Source: Tetraselmis striata (taxonomy: Eukaryota; Chlorophyta; Chlorodendrophyceae; Chlorodendrales; Chlorodendraceae). Taken from it: a DNA stretch of 64,000 nt. Under the pieces are notes generated by a model that saw nothing but the letters and a program-made list of their open reading frames with translations, was not told the DNA's origin and searched no databases. The stretch is taken from positions 97,589-161,588 of the forward strand of contig VCJN01000223.1 in the NCBI GenBank assembly GCA_006384855.1, given 5' to 3'. Positions 12,391 through 24,941 of the stretch are shown in pieces. Every line of letters starts with the position of its first letter. Position 1 is the first letter of the stretch. Made by a program: the position numbers and the translations under genes.

Positions 12391-12498
12391 GCTGTATTTC
12401 CTTTTCGGGTGGTTTCCTGATCGCCTTTTGCAGCTAGCTCAGTCATCGCGCTATTAATTAAGCCTATCGTAAGTGTACTGGTAGCAGACCGGCAGTGT

Positions 12499-13011
12499 TG
12501 TGTGCTGATGGCGGCTCGGCGAGCGGCCGGAGCGGACGACGACGAGAGGCGTCCGCATCATCGTTGGCGGCGCCACTCCCAAGAACCGCAGCTGAAGCGA
12601 CGCGCTACCAGCTTTCTGACGGCAAAATTCCGCCGCCGGAAAACTGGATCATTGACTGCCCCTGCAACAAGCCCGGGTGCACTGCGGCTCGGAGACCGGT
12701 TACCACGGCGAGAGGGTGCCGAGTGGCGGCATGGCTCTTCCGCGCGAAGACGACGCCGGGGCGGCGAATGTTCACCGCTTCCCCGTCAACCTCTCCCTCG
12801 GCCGTTTTCTGCTCACATTGGGCCTATCACTCCTGCTGGCGGTGCGCTGCATCCCTTCTTGAACAGCCTGATGGCGCCCTTCAGCCTCCGCTCGCACTTA
12901 ACTGACCACTGTGCGGGGTGCCCCGGGGGGCAGACGCTGCGGCGCGAGGTGGCGGAGGTACCGGAGCTGCAGCGCGGGCTGTACGCCGGCGGCTTCGCGC
13001 TGCTGGCCGCC
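12499..13011 (+). CDS. Possible plus-strand coding region with hydrophobic N-terminus, unknown
   Basis: I do not recognise this gene. The segment 12934-13011 behaves as an exon: it follows GGGGGCAG, stays open for 26 codons (TLRREVAEVPELQRGLYAGG...) and ends at a good donor GTGAGTGCC. Upstream, a frame from about 12729 begins MALPREDDAG and runs into a hydrophobic stretch (LGRFLLTLGLSLLLAV) that could be a signal peptide or anchor. Joining it to the next exon needs a short intron or a one-base shift. No family resemblance was found, so this is a weak call. Confidence 0.3.
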
Positions 13012-14193
13012 GTGAGTGCCCCCTCCCAGCCGATCCAGCATAGCAGCCCTGGCCGACGCCTGTCACCTCGCCCCGTACCCGGAGTTGCCGTGGCCCGACA
13101 GCCTCCGGCCTTGCTCCTTGTCGGCCCATCAAGCACCCGGACAATCCCACATTGTGCCGCTCCCACGGAAAGTTATCATAAATACAGGAGGGCAACGCCA
13201 GCTCAGCACCACCGCACTCATGCCGCAGCGCTACTTTAGGCAGGCACCGGATGGCCGTATTGACGCGCCTGCACCCTGCGCAGTGGGCGCTGCTGGCAGG
13301 TGTACAGCACTGGCGGGGGCGCGGGGGCTCAAAGACTGACTAGCCCCCAGCCCTCGGCGGCCCGCATGCCACGCTGCACCATGAAAGCCACAAGGCCGGG
13401 AGTGCAGCCAACTATGAAGGGGGCGCGCAGACTGCGCATCGACTGTCCAGGTTGCGATGCCCTGCTCACCCCAACCCCCCCCAAGGCAGCGTGGTTTGAT
13501 AGACGCCCATCTAGGACGGCGCGCATCGCCGATCCACCACCGGACGACGCTAAGCTAGTTGACCTCGCGGATCGCGTGATTTCACCTCATTATCATGTGA
13601 GTGCGGTGCCGCGACCACTGCCCCGCACAACCTCCCGACTTCCCGAGTATTTGTGCGGGCGCACTCGCTTGGCCGCAGCAATCACACCGTAAGTGGGTCC
13701 CCAGGAAGGGTCGCTGCCATTGTCGGGAGACCTACCCGTACAGGCGGGCGCGCAGCGCTCCAGCATGCGAGGCCCAAAGGGTTTACTCATACCCTCGTAA
13801 GGGTTTATGCGTACGTGTGGGTGGCCGCGGCAGTGCGATCGTGACACAGGGCCGTTCATGTACTGTAATACGATTCGGATGCTGGAGGCCATCCCTTACA
13901 TGCCGCCAACACGTGCAACCCCCCTGGGTGGCGCGGCCCCGACCCCGCGCACACACCACCAGCGCGGCGGCACGCTGGCGACACGCTTCAAGGATGGGCC
14001 TCCGTGCCCCCCCCCCCCCCCACCTCCTTCACTATCACCACATCCCCCTTAACACCAGCGGGACTTATGGCACGGCAGCAGCATGCCGATGCCGATCCTC
14101 ATACAGGGAAACTCCCCTGTTTAGGCCCACGACCCCCAAGGGTGGCAGGCAGGCGGCGGCCCGGTCAACGTTGTTGCTCCATGTGTTGTCGCC
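13012..14193. other. Spacer before the SMC2 3' end; possible further plus-strand exon
   Basis: At about 13850-14003 an open stretch ends at GTG followed by a C run (14005-14020), which resembles exon-donor-polyC junctions elsewhere in this window, so a plus-strand exon is possible. The long plus-strand frame that continues into the SMC2 last exon is an artefact. Nothing else is recognised. Confidence 0.3.
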
Positions 14194-14979
14194 TCACGAG
14201 CGGTTGTTCTCGCGCAGCGGGGCGCGCGCCCGCCCCGCGGCGCCCTTGCCGCGCTGCTGCCCCGCCGTGTCCGCCAGCGCGGGCACGGTGCGCGTGACGG
14301 CCGACACGCCGTCGACGAACTTGGTGCGGAAGATGACGTTGGCGTTGTTGAACATGCCCTCCTTCAGGCTGACCACCAGGAACTGTGCAAAGGGGAAGTG
14401 CGTCTTGATCATGCGGCCGATGTTCTGCGTGTGGCTCAGATCCAGCGCAGAGTCCACCTACACGGACACGACGGGAGGGAGGGATCAGTTAGTGCGCCGA
14501 AACAGGATTGCCGCCGTCCTTGTTTTGCTGTTTACGTGTGCTCAGCGCATCCAGAACTCGGCTTCTATATGTCCGTTTCACAAACGGCATGGTTTCGGAG
14601 CGACTCGGAGCTTGTTTCTCGTCGTTACATCCGCGCACCGGTTTCGGCATCGTGGCAGCGTCCTACGCGCAGCGGCAAGGGTGGTTTCGGAGCGAACAGG
14701 CGTTTCTCTCTCCGTCTGCGTAGGTTCGCCGTCGACGACGCGCAAGGTCTATTATTCATCTGTTATCCGCGAACGTGCCCTCGGGCTGGCGGAAGAGTGG
14801 GCCCGCAGGACGCCGTAGCGGCGTGGTTTCGGAGCGACATGGTGAAGACGGTGCGGCGCTGCTCGCGGTGGTCTCGGAGCGGCTCGCGACATTTTCGTTT
14901 CCTTGTGCGGGCGTCGCTGCGCTTTGGGTGGCGTGTACAAGTTTCGCGGAGCGTGGTGCAGGAAGGGCGGGGCGAAAGG

Positions 14980-15013
<34 letters not shown>

Positions 15014-18000
15014 CACCTCGTCCAAGATGTAGATGGGGGCTGGTTTGAACAGCAGCAGGGACAGCACGAGGCTTAGTGCCAGCAGGCTGCGCTGCCCGCC
15101 GGACAGCTCCGTCAGCGACTGCTTCCATACGCCGCCGAAAGCGACCTTCACCTCGAGGCCGTCCATGAAGGTGCCGCCCTCAGGCGGGATCGAGCTTGGC
15201 GGAGGTGCCCGGCAGCAGCGTGGAAAAGATTGACCCGAAGTCGCCGTTGACCTTCTCCCAAGTCACGCCCAGCGCCTCGCGCTTCTTCTCGTCGAGCTCG
15301 GCGATCACGTTCTCGATCTTCGACTTATCCTTCTCCAGCGTGGTCTTCTTGGCCACCAGCGACCCCGCTTCCTCCTCCGCCTTCTCGAACATATTCATGA
15401 CGTTCTTGTTCACGCGCTTCTTCAGCTTCTCGTGCATGTCCATGGCCGCGTGCAGCTCGCGCTTGGCCTCCTCCGGGCTGCGCGCCTCCCAGTCGTAATC
15501 GCCGCCTGCCTGCCCGAAGAACTGCTTCTCGCTCTCAATCCAAGGGTTCTCCTTCTCGAGCGACACCACCTGTGGTTGCGGACCGGCCGCATTTTCAGCG
15601 TCAGTCCTGTCGGCAATCCACACACAGAAAAGCCTGCACACAGCCGCAGACAAAGCACGCACCAGCTTGTCGGCGTCGTGGCTGTCCGCCTCGATGTTGC
15701 GCGCCTCCTTCTCCATCTTTTTCTTCTCGTTTCCGATGTCGGTGATCCGCTTTTCCGCCGACGCCTTGGCCTTCTCGAGTGCTTCGATCTCCTTGTCGCA
15801 CTCCTTCAAGCGCGCCTTGTGCTCCGCCAGCTGAGACTTCTTGGCCTGCAAAGCCCCAGTCGACCGCGTGTCAGAAAACCCGACAAGCCAGCATAGGGCC
15901 ATAGGCAGGCCATATAATTCGACGTCGCACCTTGAGCTCCGACTTGTTGGTGGTTACAGATTCCTCGAGCTGAGCCACCTCAATCTCCAGCTCGGCAATG
16001 GCAGCTCTCGCCTTAGCGAGCTGCTCGGTCAGCCCCTCGCGTTCGGCGGCCGCCTCGCCACGCTCCGCCACCACAGTCGTGTGTGCCACCTCCGCCGCTT
16101 TGTGCGCCGCCTTGGCGCCGCCCACAGCCGCCTTGGACTCCTTCAGCTTCTTCTCGGCGGCCTGCACGTGTCGAGAATAGACGCGCAACGTAATTGAATC
16201 GTTGACCAAAAAATGCAGTATTCGCAGGAACCTGCAGTTGCCTTGTCAGGTTGGTCGACAAACCTTAATGCGCTTCTCAACCTCCTTGCCGAAGTTCTTG
16301 ATCTCCGACTCCAGGCGCTTTGCCTCCTCCACCATCGCACCCTTCTTCTCGCGCGCGCTCTCGGCGGCAGCGTTGGCCTCGCCCAGCTGCGCCTCCTGCG
16401 CCGCCACTGCCTCGCCCAGCTGCGCCACCTCGCTCCCCGCGATGCGCTCCTGCAGCAGCTGCAGCGAGTGCTGTTTGAGCTCCAGCTCACTCTGCAGCTT
16501 CTGGTACGTACGCATCACCGAGGACAGCTCCTGCAAAGCGCGCAGCACGATATTAGTGCAAGTCAACCGGAATGATGGTTGGCCGCATTGGGACGCCTGG
16601 AATTAGTGCGCAAAGATGCAGCACGGTTGCTCGCAGTCCATCCTGGTGACACACAGCAGACGCACCTTGAGTTCTGCCTGGGCGGCGTCGAGCGCGGCGC
16701 AGTGCTTCTGCAGCGTGGCCTCCGCCTCGCACAGCGCCTGCACCTTGGTCAGCACGTCGCCGCCTTTGGCGCGAGAGCCGCCGGTGAGGGTGCCGCTGGG
16801 GTTGAAGTCGTCGCCGTCCAGCGTGATGCATCGCGAGGCGACCTCGCGGCTGAAGGCCAGCCTCTTGGCAGTGGCGGCGTCCTGACGGGCGGCAAGTATA
16901 CATGCAGGCGGTCGCTCCACAGGTGGAAAGGCGCGGCGGCAATGGGGCGACGCAGAGGATGGAGGGTGGTTGAGGCAGACGGGCAGCGGAACTCACCTTG
17001 CACACAAAGGACGACCCAAAAACATACTTCATCGCCGAGGAGAGCTCCGAGTCAAAGCCGACAAGCTCGAGCGCGACACGCGCCGCGCCGCCGGGCGCCA
17101 TGCTGGCGGCGGCCTTGCGGGCGCGGTCTGGCACGCCATTGGTGGACACCTTGTCCAGGGGGATGATGGTCACGCGCTGGCGCAGCTTGCCATTCTTCAG
17201 CAGCGCCCTGGCCGTCTCGGCGGAGTCCACCACCACCTGTGACCATAGACACACATTGTTGAGACTGTGCCAAGGCGGGGGCGATTCATGCTGGCGGCTT
17301 GGGTTCACGATCCAGGGAGCAATATACGTTATCATTATTATTACAGTCGGCATACCTGGTAGAGCTTGCCCCCAGCAGCCACCTCCAGCGCCGTGACCGC
17401 TTCCGGCTCCTTTAAGTTCACCAGGCGAGCCACGACGCCCTTCACCTTGGAGCGATCAAAGCCGCTCGTGGGGTCTTGGAACCGAAAGTCCAGCCGGGCC
17501 AGCTGGCCGCGCAGGTCCTCCACCCGGCCGCGCGCCTGCGACACAGCCGCCGTCTCCCGGGCGACGATTTCCTGCACGATCCAGGCCGCGAATAAGCTGA
17601 CCAGGCACCCGATCGGATGGCCGCGCTGGTGTAGACCAATTTTACCAAGCAGCAGGTCAGCTGCCCCGCACCCACCTCCAGCTCCTGGGCGCGCGGCGCG
17701 TCGTAGTTCAACTTCTCCAGCTTGGCCTCACACTCGGCGACCGCTGCCTTCTCCTCCTGCGAGCCAGGACGGAAACAACGGGCCTCAGCATAGTCCACAG
17801 GGTGCTTGCGCCAGGGCCCATTCAGGCAAGGCAAACAGGCGTCAGGTGAGCCGGAGCATGTAGCCTGCGGCGCGCGCTGTACCTCCAGCTTTTTGTCCAG
17901 GTGGCTGCCCTCCTTCTGCTTTGCGGCCAGCGCCTTCGTGGCGGCCGCCAATTCCTTTGTCGCATGCTTGGCACGCACCTCCGCCTCTCGAGCTTCCGCC

Positions 18001-19865
18001 TCGGCCATTGTCTGGGAGCGCAAGAGGCAAAGGCCAGCATTTAAAGGCGGAAGGGCATCAAATGCGCGGCGCGGCGCAGCTGAGGGGGAAGAGGGGGCTG
18101 CATGCCGTCATCAAGCGGCCAGCACCCACCTGAGCGTTGACGGCATCCGCCAGCCGCTCCTCCAGGCTCCGGTTGGAGCTGTCGCGGCCGTCTCCCGCGC
18201 GCGCGCCAGCCAGCTCGCTCTCCGCGGCCTCCACCGCCGCGTTGGCCTCCTGCAGCGCCGCGCTGGCGGCCTCCACCTCCGCGAGGGCGGCCTCTTCGCG
18301 CTTGGCAAAGTTGGCGTCGTCCAGCTCTGCGGCGCTGGTGTTCAGCTGCGGCAGCACCCCAGGCAGCAGCCCCCCCCCGCGGCTGGTCAGGATCGCTGCA
18401 CCAGAGAGCGTAGTCATGTTGGTCTGTGAGGGGTAGGAGTGGCGGCTCGCACCTGCTCCAGTGACTTGCGCTCGCCCTTCAGGTTGTCCTTCTTGCTCTT
18501 CAGGCTGCTCTCCATCTTCACGATCGTCTTGCTGAGCTCGTCCACATCCGCGGACAGCTCCTTAATCTCGCCGCCTGCCTGCAGCTCCTTCTCCGTCTGC
18601 AGCGACTCGATCTCGCTGTCCTTCTCGCGCACCTCCGCCTCCACGTCGCGCGCCTGGTCCTCCATCGCCTGCGCCTGCGCCACCTTTTGCTTGGCCATCT
18701 CCAGCCCCTCCGCGGCCGACCTGCAAACACGCCAGCAGGAGACACAGTCAGCGCGGGTCACCATGCAGCAGTTGCCACCGCCTCTGAGGGGAAGGGGAGG
18801 GCACCTCTTGTAGCAGACATACTGGTACGCCACCACAAATCGCTTGAGGCGATCGATGTCCTGGTTGGCGGCCGCCCAGGACATGTACTCCTCGCGCTCG
18901 CTGCGCAGCTTCTCCAGCGCCGGCATGATGTCCTTCCGACAGCACCTTGTCAATCTCCTCCACCTTGATCTGCTTCTTGTCCAGCGTGCGCAGCGCCGCC
19001 ACCTTCTTTGTCTCATACATCCGCGTGCCAGCGGCCTCCTCCAGCATGCCCAGGATCTCGTGCGGCTTCATGTTCAGCACCTGAACCGCCCCCGCCGCGT
19101 CGTCAGCCCCCTGGTACCCTCCCGTCCCTTCCCCGCGGAGCCCATGCTACCTGCCCGGCGCACCTTGGTGATGCGGCCCTGCATGATGAGGAAGTGCGGG
19201 TTGTTGACGTTGAGCTGCACCGAGTGGAACAGGTTCTGCACGCGCCTGCAGTGGCCACACCAGGTCAGCGGGCTTGGTGCCGTCGAGCAACAACCACCCT
19301 GCCCTGCCCTGTTGCATGCACCACGCGCTCACAGTCACGGGTGAGCACTCACGAGGGCTGCGCGACATGGCCGTTGATGAGGTACTTGTTGCGCCCGCCG
19401 ATGACCACCTGCCGGGTGACGGTGATCTGGTCCTTGTCCTCATAGCCCACAGGGCTCTGCGACTTGTCCAGGTTGTTGAAGGTGATGGACACGGTTGCCT
19501 TGGTCACTCCTGCCTGGCCCTGCTTGTACACCAGCTCCTTCAAGCTGGACGCGCGCACCTGCGCAGCGCCCACCGGATGAGTCGGTCGTCAGCGGGGGCA
19601 GGCGGAGTACGCGGGAGGAGGGGTGAAGCGGGCAACGATGGCCGGGGAGATGACGGAGAGGACGAGGGGGGGGGGGGGGGGGGGGGGGGGCACCCACCTG
19701 GGACAAATTGGTGATCCCCAGCACAAAGCAGATGGAGTCCAGGATGTTGGACTTTCCGGTGCCATTCAGGCCCGTGATGGCGTTGAAGTGGCGGTCAAAC
19801 TGCGGGACGGTAACCTTGTTGGCGTACGACTTGAAGCCATCGATGGTGACCTCCTCGATGTACAT
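14194..19865 (-). CDS. SMC2: Structural maintenance of chromosomes protein 2 (condensin subunit), two apparent frameshifts
   Basis: SMC2 is one ATPase arm of condensin, which compacts mitotic chromosomes. Sixteen exons were placed: 19698-19865, 19353-19558, 19164-19245, 18805-19080, 18453-18720, 18130-18345, 17883-18011, 17676-17756, 17356-17571, 16997-17236, 16666-16881, 16264-16530, 15931-16161, 15663-15845, 15017-15569, 14194-14457. Discounting two single-base insertions, the frame is continuous for 1197 codons, the usual SMC2 length. Visible are a start [15 protein letters not shown], Walker [10 protein letters not shown] (32-40), the QGRITKV block, long coiled coils, a hinge at about 505-690 ([28 protein letters not shown]), the signature LSGGQRS (1081-1087), Walker B IYILDE (1105-1110) and DLSHTQNIG in the last exon. 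The paralogues SMC1, SMC3 and SMC4 are excluded by the start and the C-terminal blocks. Frameshifts lie at 18932-18937 and 15186-15188. Intron 14 (15570-15662, 93 nt) has no in-frame stop. Confidence 0.93.
14458..15016 (-). other. Last intron of SMC2, with GGTTTCGGAGC repeats and a long C run
   Basis: On the plus strand the word GGTTTCGGAGC occurs at 14591, 14683 and 14825, with relatives at 14639 and 14870. In transcript sense the intron begins GTGAAC followed at once by a homopolymer of about 28 C (14983-15010). It splits the Walker B aspartate-glutamate from the following D-loop codons. Confidence 0.7.
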
Positions 19866-21038
19866 GGTCGCCCGCCTGTGGCTCTCGGCCTCCGAATACC
19901 CTGCGCGCCAAGCCATACAGGTCGTCAGGGCAGCCCCCCCCCCCTCCCGCATCCCGCCGCCCACCGCCTCGCCCAAAGATCTGCCACGCATCGAGCACGC
20001 GTGAACCCAGCGGCGACGTTCTCGGCCCTAGCTGGCTGAGTCTGGCGGATAAGAAAACAGCCGTATGCGCCAAAACCGGCAGAGCGGCACCGACGAGCCG
20101 ACAGCCCTGGCCGCTTCTCGGCGCAACATCAACGCCTGCTGGGCACACGCAGCTGGGTCCCTGCTTCCCGGGGCGGGAGCCCACACAATACTGCCGCTAA
20201 GCCGCACGTTCGCTTGCCGTATAATCCAATAGCGCCGACGCCGAGCCAGCCTTCAACCCGCCCGAGCACAGGAACACTCTGCCGCGCCGCGCGTCACCAT
20301 CTGCCCGCGGTCGTCGCTGCCGCAGGTCCGAGGCGAAGCCGACAACGAGAAAAACCTGCTTGGCAAGGCAGGGAGAAGAACTTGTGGAGAGGGAGGGCGC
20401 TTGCACCAGAAGCGCGCCCGCCGCTGGGCTGAAAGCCGCTTTGAAGCCACGACGGGCCGATGTTGACTTTGGTTTGACCGTTCTAGCTGTCGTGTACCCG
20501 TAGTATATTCCTGATACGAAAACATAATCTCGGCACGCACCCCCCCCCCCTCCCCCCCGCCCCGGCGGCCCCACCCAGAACCGCCCCCATCCCCCTCGAA
20601 ACCGCGTTTTCTTGGACTTCCTTATCACCTGGACTCACAGTGTCCGGCCACTCCGACGGGGGAGGCGCGGCGCGCGGAGGGGGGGGGGGGGTGCCGGGGG
20701 GAAGGGAGGGGGGTAGCTGTCGCGGCCGCGTTTGAAAAGCGCACGTGCAGAGTCTCGCGGCTGGGATGCGGGAGGGAGTAGTCTGCTCGACGCCTGTGAG
20801 GGGAGTACCTGTTCTTGGGACCTCGTGGTAGGAGAGGACGGGCTGCACTTGACGCGCCAGAAGCAAGGAGCGCGCACTGGGTGTTGCTGCCCGGAGCAAG
20901 CGTCGATCCTATCAAGAAGTGGGGGCGGACGACCCGCTTCGAGCGTTTGGGTCAAACTGCTGTTGTCATCCGCACCGGTCGCTGTGCTGCTGCGCGCTCC
21001 AATTGTGTATATGCGATATGCGAAGTCCCATAGAAATA
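19866..21038. other. SMC2 upstream region, no further gene seen
   Basis: This should hold the SMC2 promoter and 5' UTR; no core promoter element is clear by eye. Short C and G runs lie at 20542-20560 and 20680-20691. The open frames on both strands are proline- and arginine-rich and show no family signature. Confidence 0.5.
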
Positions 21039-21040
21039 TA

Positions 21041-22387
21041 CACCCCTGCACATAAGTTTGGGGTCCCTTTTCGGCAGTCTCAAGACTTCAGAAGTCTAGG
21101 GTACCTGAACGTAGGGTATATGAGATGAAACACTGGAATCTCAGAGGGTTTTATAAAACCTGCATGGCGAGTGGCTCAAACCGAAGCTTAAAGACCTTTG
21201 ACTAGGGTGTCACGCTGCACTTGCTGCGTGGATGGGCGTCGCATGCAACTGCACCAAAACCAGGGTCGGTATCACGCACACGCCGACGCGCGTGAATAGA
21301 CAACCAAACGGCGGGATGCATGGCCATGAACGCGTGAGGAAACACATTGGCGAGGGGCTCGAGTGCATTTGGTTGGGGTGCAGCCGTGTGGGCGGCGGCT
21401 AGTACATGTCGCGTTGCGATACTGGCATGGCATCAGTGTCGGCCACGCGCAGCAACACCCCCTTCGCTTTAAAACGCTGTAACTTCTCAGGGTTTGCTCA
21501 GAAAATTGTTTTAAAAATATCATGCAATTGTTCGTTCAAATCTGCGTCGCAACCAATCTTTTAAAATACAAAATTCGGTTTTTGGGGGCCCCGGAAAAAT
21601 CCCCAAAGATGATCATCCAAGTTGCCCCTCACTGCCTCATGTGCCCACCCATGCCGGGCGCGTGGCTTTGCGCCAAGTGCGTGTCTAAGCCCCATACTCG
21701 GCTTTGCGAGAGCGTTATGTATGTGGATGACCACGGATCACCAACACTTGGCATGTGCCGCCTCCTAGCGATACACACATCTACCAGCCGAAATGCCATT
21801 TTCCACGACATTTTTCAAGGAATTTCTTATTAATTAAAGTCCACGCCCCTACCGCGCCACCCCGCCCACGAAACGGTGCAACTGGCATTCCACCACGCGC
21901 CCCCATAGTAGAGCATCGCCCTACGCCAAGGGAGCCATCGAGCGCCTCTCCTACATGCGTTCGCAACAGAAACAGCAACATTTTAACCCCAAAACTGCTC
22001 CCCACAGTGGCCAACTTGTCGTTGGGGTATCACGTCGTGCCTACAGCGACATGCTTTCAGTGGCCTACATGCACGGCGTGTGCAACTTATGCCAAGGGCC
22101 GTATTCACGGAGTTTGGTGCGACGAGTGCCGCAATTTCCATAGGGTTGGACGGTTGGCGCAACGCACCATTTTCTGGCACCAACGCATCATGCGCTGATT
22201 TCGAGTTTTTTAAAGGGCGCCCACAAATGGTCATGTTGTCGCGCGGGTGGGTATAAAGCGCACAATAGGCGTTCGCCCGAACTATACCCACTGTAGTTAG
22301 CATGTATGCACATGCAGCCGGCGTTATCCTCGCCCATGCATGCGCTTTGCGATCGAAAATGCAAACCCGGACTTATGTGGAGGGGTG
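21041..22387 (+). mobile_element. 1.35 kb TIR element, lone copy
   Basis: This solitary copy lies in inverse orientation to the 5.8-11.7 kb array. It starts CACCCCTGCACATAAGTTTG and ends GGACTTATGTGGAGGGGTG, so the termini are inverted repeats, and both ends abut TA (21039-21040 and 22388-22389), as expected for TA target duplication. Length is 1347 bp. A plus-strand frame at about 21600-21833 contains HCLMCPPMPGAWLCAKC and another ends near VWCDECRNFHRVGR, but they are not in one frame. No transposase motif could be assigned. Confidence 0.8.
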
Positions 22388-22389
22388 TA

Positions 22390-24834
22390 GCATGCCGTGA
22401 TATAATTGTACTTCGCGAATCCCGTTCACACCGGTTCGCGTAGGTACTCGTTTCTGAAGACCGCAAACGGGTCTCAAATCCGAGATGTGTAGCTGGCAAC
22501 GCTTTTTGGCGACGTGGCACTCGCTACGTGCGTAATATTAGCACGTGACCGCTCGCGCTCCTCCCTCATCATCCCGCCGTCAGCCCCATCCCTGCCCGAG
22601 ACGCACAAGACGAGGCACCTGAAGGCCACCACAAGCCTACGTTAGGGCGCTGCTACCGCGGTATGCGCGTGATGGTGCCGGCCGGTGTGTCCGATTGGCA
22701 TCGGTGGGGCGGGATGGGTTGGCGAGACGGGTGGTCACGTGGGCTCTGAGTTTTGATCAAATGACGGTATATTTGACTATATCAACCGGATACTAATATT
22801 TCTCGTGCTCTTTTCGGTACCTGCATCTCAGGATTGTGACCCCGCTATGCATAGCTTCTAGCCCGGGAGGATTTCATTTAGCGAGTACCCGGGGAACCGG
22901 TGTGTTCCCCCTCTGCGGGGGTGCCTTTTGTAATCTGGCTTACCTCCTTTCGGCATGCCATCTGATCTCCCCTTTCTGGTCCGTCTTATGCCCGGAAGAA
23001 TTTGCACTAAAATCCTGTAACCTCTGCAGCCTCGGTTAACTGTAATAAATTTTAGATTCTGTGCCCTCTAGGCCTCCATACCCGGTAGTAGTCTGGTGAC
23101 CGGATCCGTGCAGATATTTTCCCTTCAATTTTCTCCCCATGGATTCCATAATTCCAAAATGAATACAATTATTTTCCGAAAATGTTGGCAGGTGCCTCGG
23201 CTGCCATATGATTTATCCCCGTTTAAATGATATGAAAGGCTGCCATATGATTTATCCCCGTTTAAATGATATGAATTCCCGTAAATTGGCCTTAGGCCTT
23301 TTTGCCCTCGGCGCCACGCGCAGTCTGATAAATCCCGAGTTTGCTTTCAGCCGCGTCTGGTGGTGTTCCCCACAAGATTTCGGCCTTATCTTGTGGGATC
23401 TGCATTTATGTATCTTTAAGGCCGGCTTTATTAATGTTGTGTTCTAGTACTCTACTTTCCGGAGAAACAGAGGGGGGTCACTTTTCAAGTGGCCTCAACT
23501 TTATGTTCACGCACGTACTTAAGCATAGCTCGGCGGCTGGGAGCGGTGCATGAGCGGCTGGGGGCTCAGCTCCGCACCGCCGCCACCGCTAACATAATAT
23601 CTAAGCCAGGAATATCCTTGCTTGGACGGCGCTTGGCCACGTTTGATGGCCCCGGAACGAGGCGGAGCGGAGCCACACCTGGTGTATCGGTCGCTCGATG
23701 TCGTCAAGCTGCAGCGCTCCGAGCAGGCGTGTGGAGCAGCGGCGGCCTTGCTGTCGGTCGAAGACAGATCATCATCATCATCAGCGGATGGGGGCTGGCG
23801 CCTGAGTACTGGCCCGATGCTTGACAAAGTTTCCCCATCAGAATTTGTTATTCCTGCCCCCTCGCCCCACGATTTCATGAAAGTCGTTGGCTAAACCTGG
23901 CAATTAAATCGGTAGAGCCTAACGACAAAGTATATCGTCGAATTTGGTTACTGCTGGTGAATTTGGTCGCTATTAATGGGCAGGCCTCCTGGGAGGACAA
24001 CAATATTGCGGCCATCATGGACACCGACTGACCTGGGGAGCAACATGATGCCGGGGCCGGCATCTTTTGGGCCGCGCCGTGGGGCGGCAGAGTACAACAG
24101 CCAGCGATCCGCACGGTTGCAGCTGCAAAAAAAGTCGCGGGCACCCAACTCCCACCTGCTACTTGCCGCCACCAACGCATTCTGAAACGGCCATTCCACA
24201 TGCTCATAACCGGTCTCCCCGCCGGCACGGACGAGGCCGCCTACGTCGTGGCCCTACTTTTTAGCGTCGTGGTGGCCCAACATCAACCGATCGACGAACA
24301 GTCGCGCGGCCGCACCGTCATGAACCTGATCCGCACCCTCACCCCCAAAATCGGAGTCCAAATCTTGCTAGCAGACGTCCGGGTGGTGACTCGCCGCCCC
24401 CCAAACCTGCCGCCGCCGACCCTGCCGGATCGAGTGGCACCAAGGTCGCCACTGCCGCTGGGCCCGTCACTATGCGACTAGCCCGCCGGGAAACAACCGC
24501 TAGCGGTCTGCAAACCCAATGGGCTAGAGAGGGCACTACAGCGAGAGGCGACCCTCACTTGGAGGATCAGCCACCAAAAACGTCGTCGCAACGCGTAAAA
24601 GGCGGCCCGGAAGGGTTTACTGTTAGGGCCGCTTGCATGCATACGCGCAGCAAGCTTTGTGAAGCGGACCGTGTGGATGCGGTGGCTCAAGGTCTCTTGT
24701 ACTTTCCGTATGAAATGCAAGCGGAGGTTCGAGTGATGCAGATGGAATGCTTCGGGGATTTGCTTGTTAATTATAACTTACGGATGGAGCGTTGCCTTCC
24801 CAGGGCTTCCCGTGACTAGGTTGCTGCCCAAACG
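22390..24834. other. Gene-poor stretch, a few open frames of unknown meaning
   Basis: Moderately open plus-strand frames exist (for example 23489-23824 and 24200-24481) but none shows a family signature or convincing splice structure. A 39 bp tandem duplication containing GATTTATCCCCGTTTAAATG occupies about 23199-23275. The stretch ends at a copy of the dispersed 70 bp motif. Confidence 0.4.
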
Positions 24835-24899
24835 GCCGTCATAGAAACGCTGCGAATGTTTCACTATTGCCAATCCTATCCAGGGGGCGGGAAAAACAG
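24835..24899 (+). repeat. Copy of the dispersed 70-bp motif
   Basis: It aligns along its whole length with the core of the 11.8 kb tandem repeat (GCCGTC...GAAACGCTGC...GGGGGCGGGAAAAAC), with about a dozen differences. It lies about 40 bp upstream of the TIR element at 24942. Confidence 0.75.
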
Positions 24900-24941
24900 C
24901 ATGGGCTGCATATTGTTTTTTAAATAAAACGACTATTAGTA

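Noticed and set aside
11650..12446. Tyr/Leu/Ile-rich frames resembling membrane proteins
   Set aside because: They arise from TAATATAGTAA repeats in the 250 bp tandem array.
13601..14818. Plus-strand frame of 405 codons
   Set aside because: It runs through the SMC2 last exon on the opposite strand and has a low-complexity composition.
18336..18400. Alternative acceptor for SMC2 exon 6 at 18395
   Set aside because: It would break the reading frame; the acceptor after CCGCAG at 18346 keeps phase and restores family length.
22836..24819. Possible retroelement open frames
   Set aside because: No gag, protease, reverse transcriptase or integrase motif and no terminal repeats could be seen.
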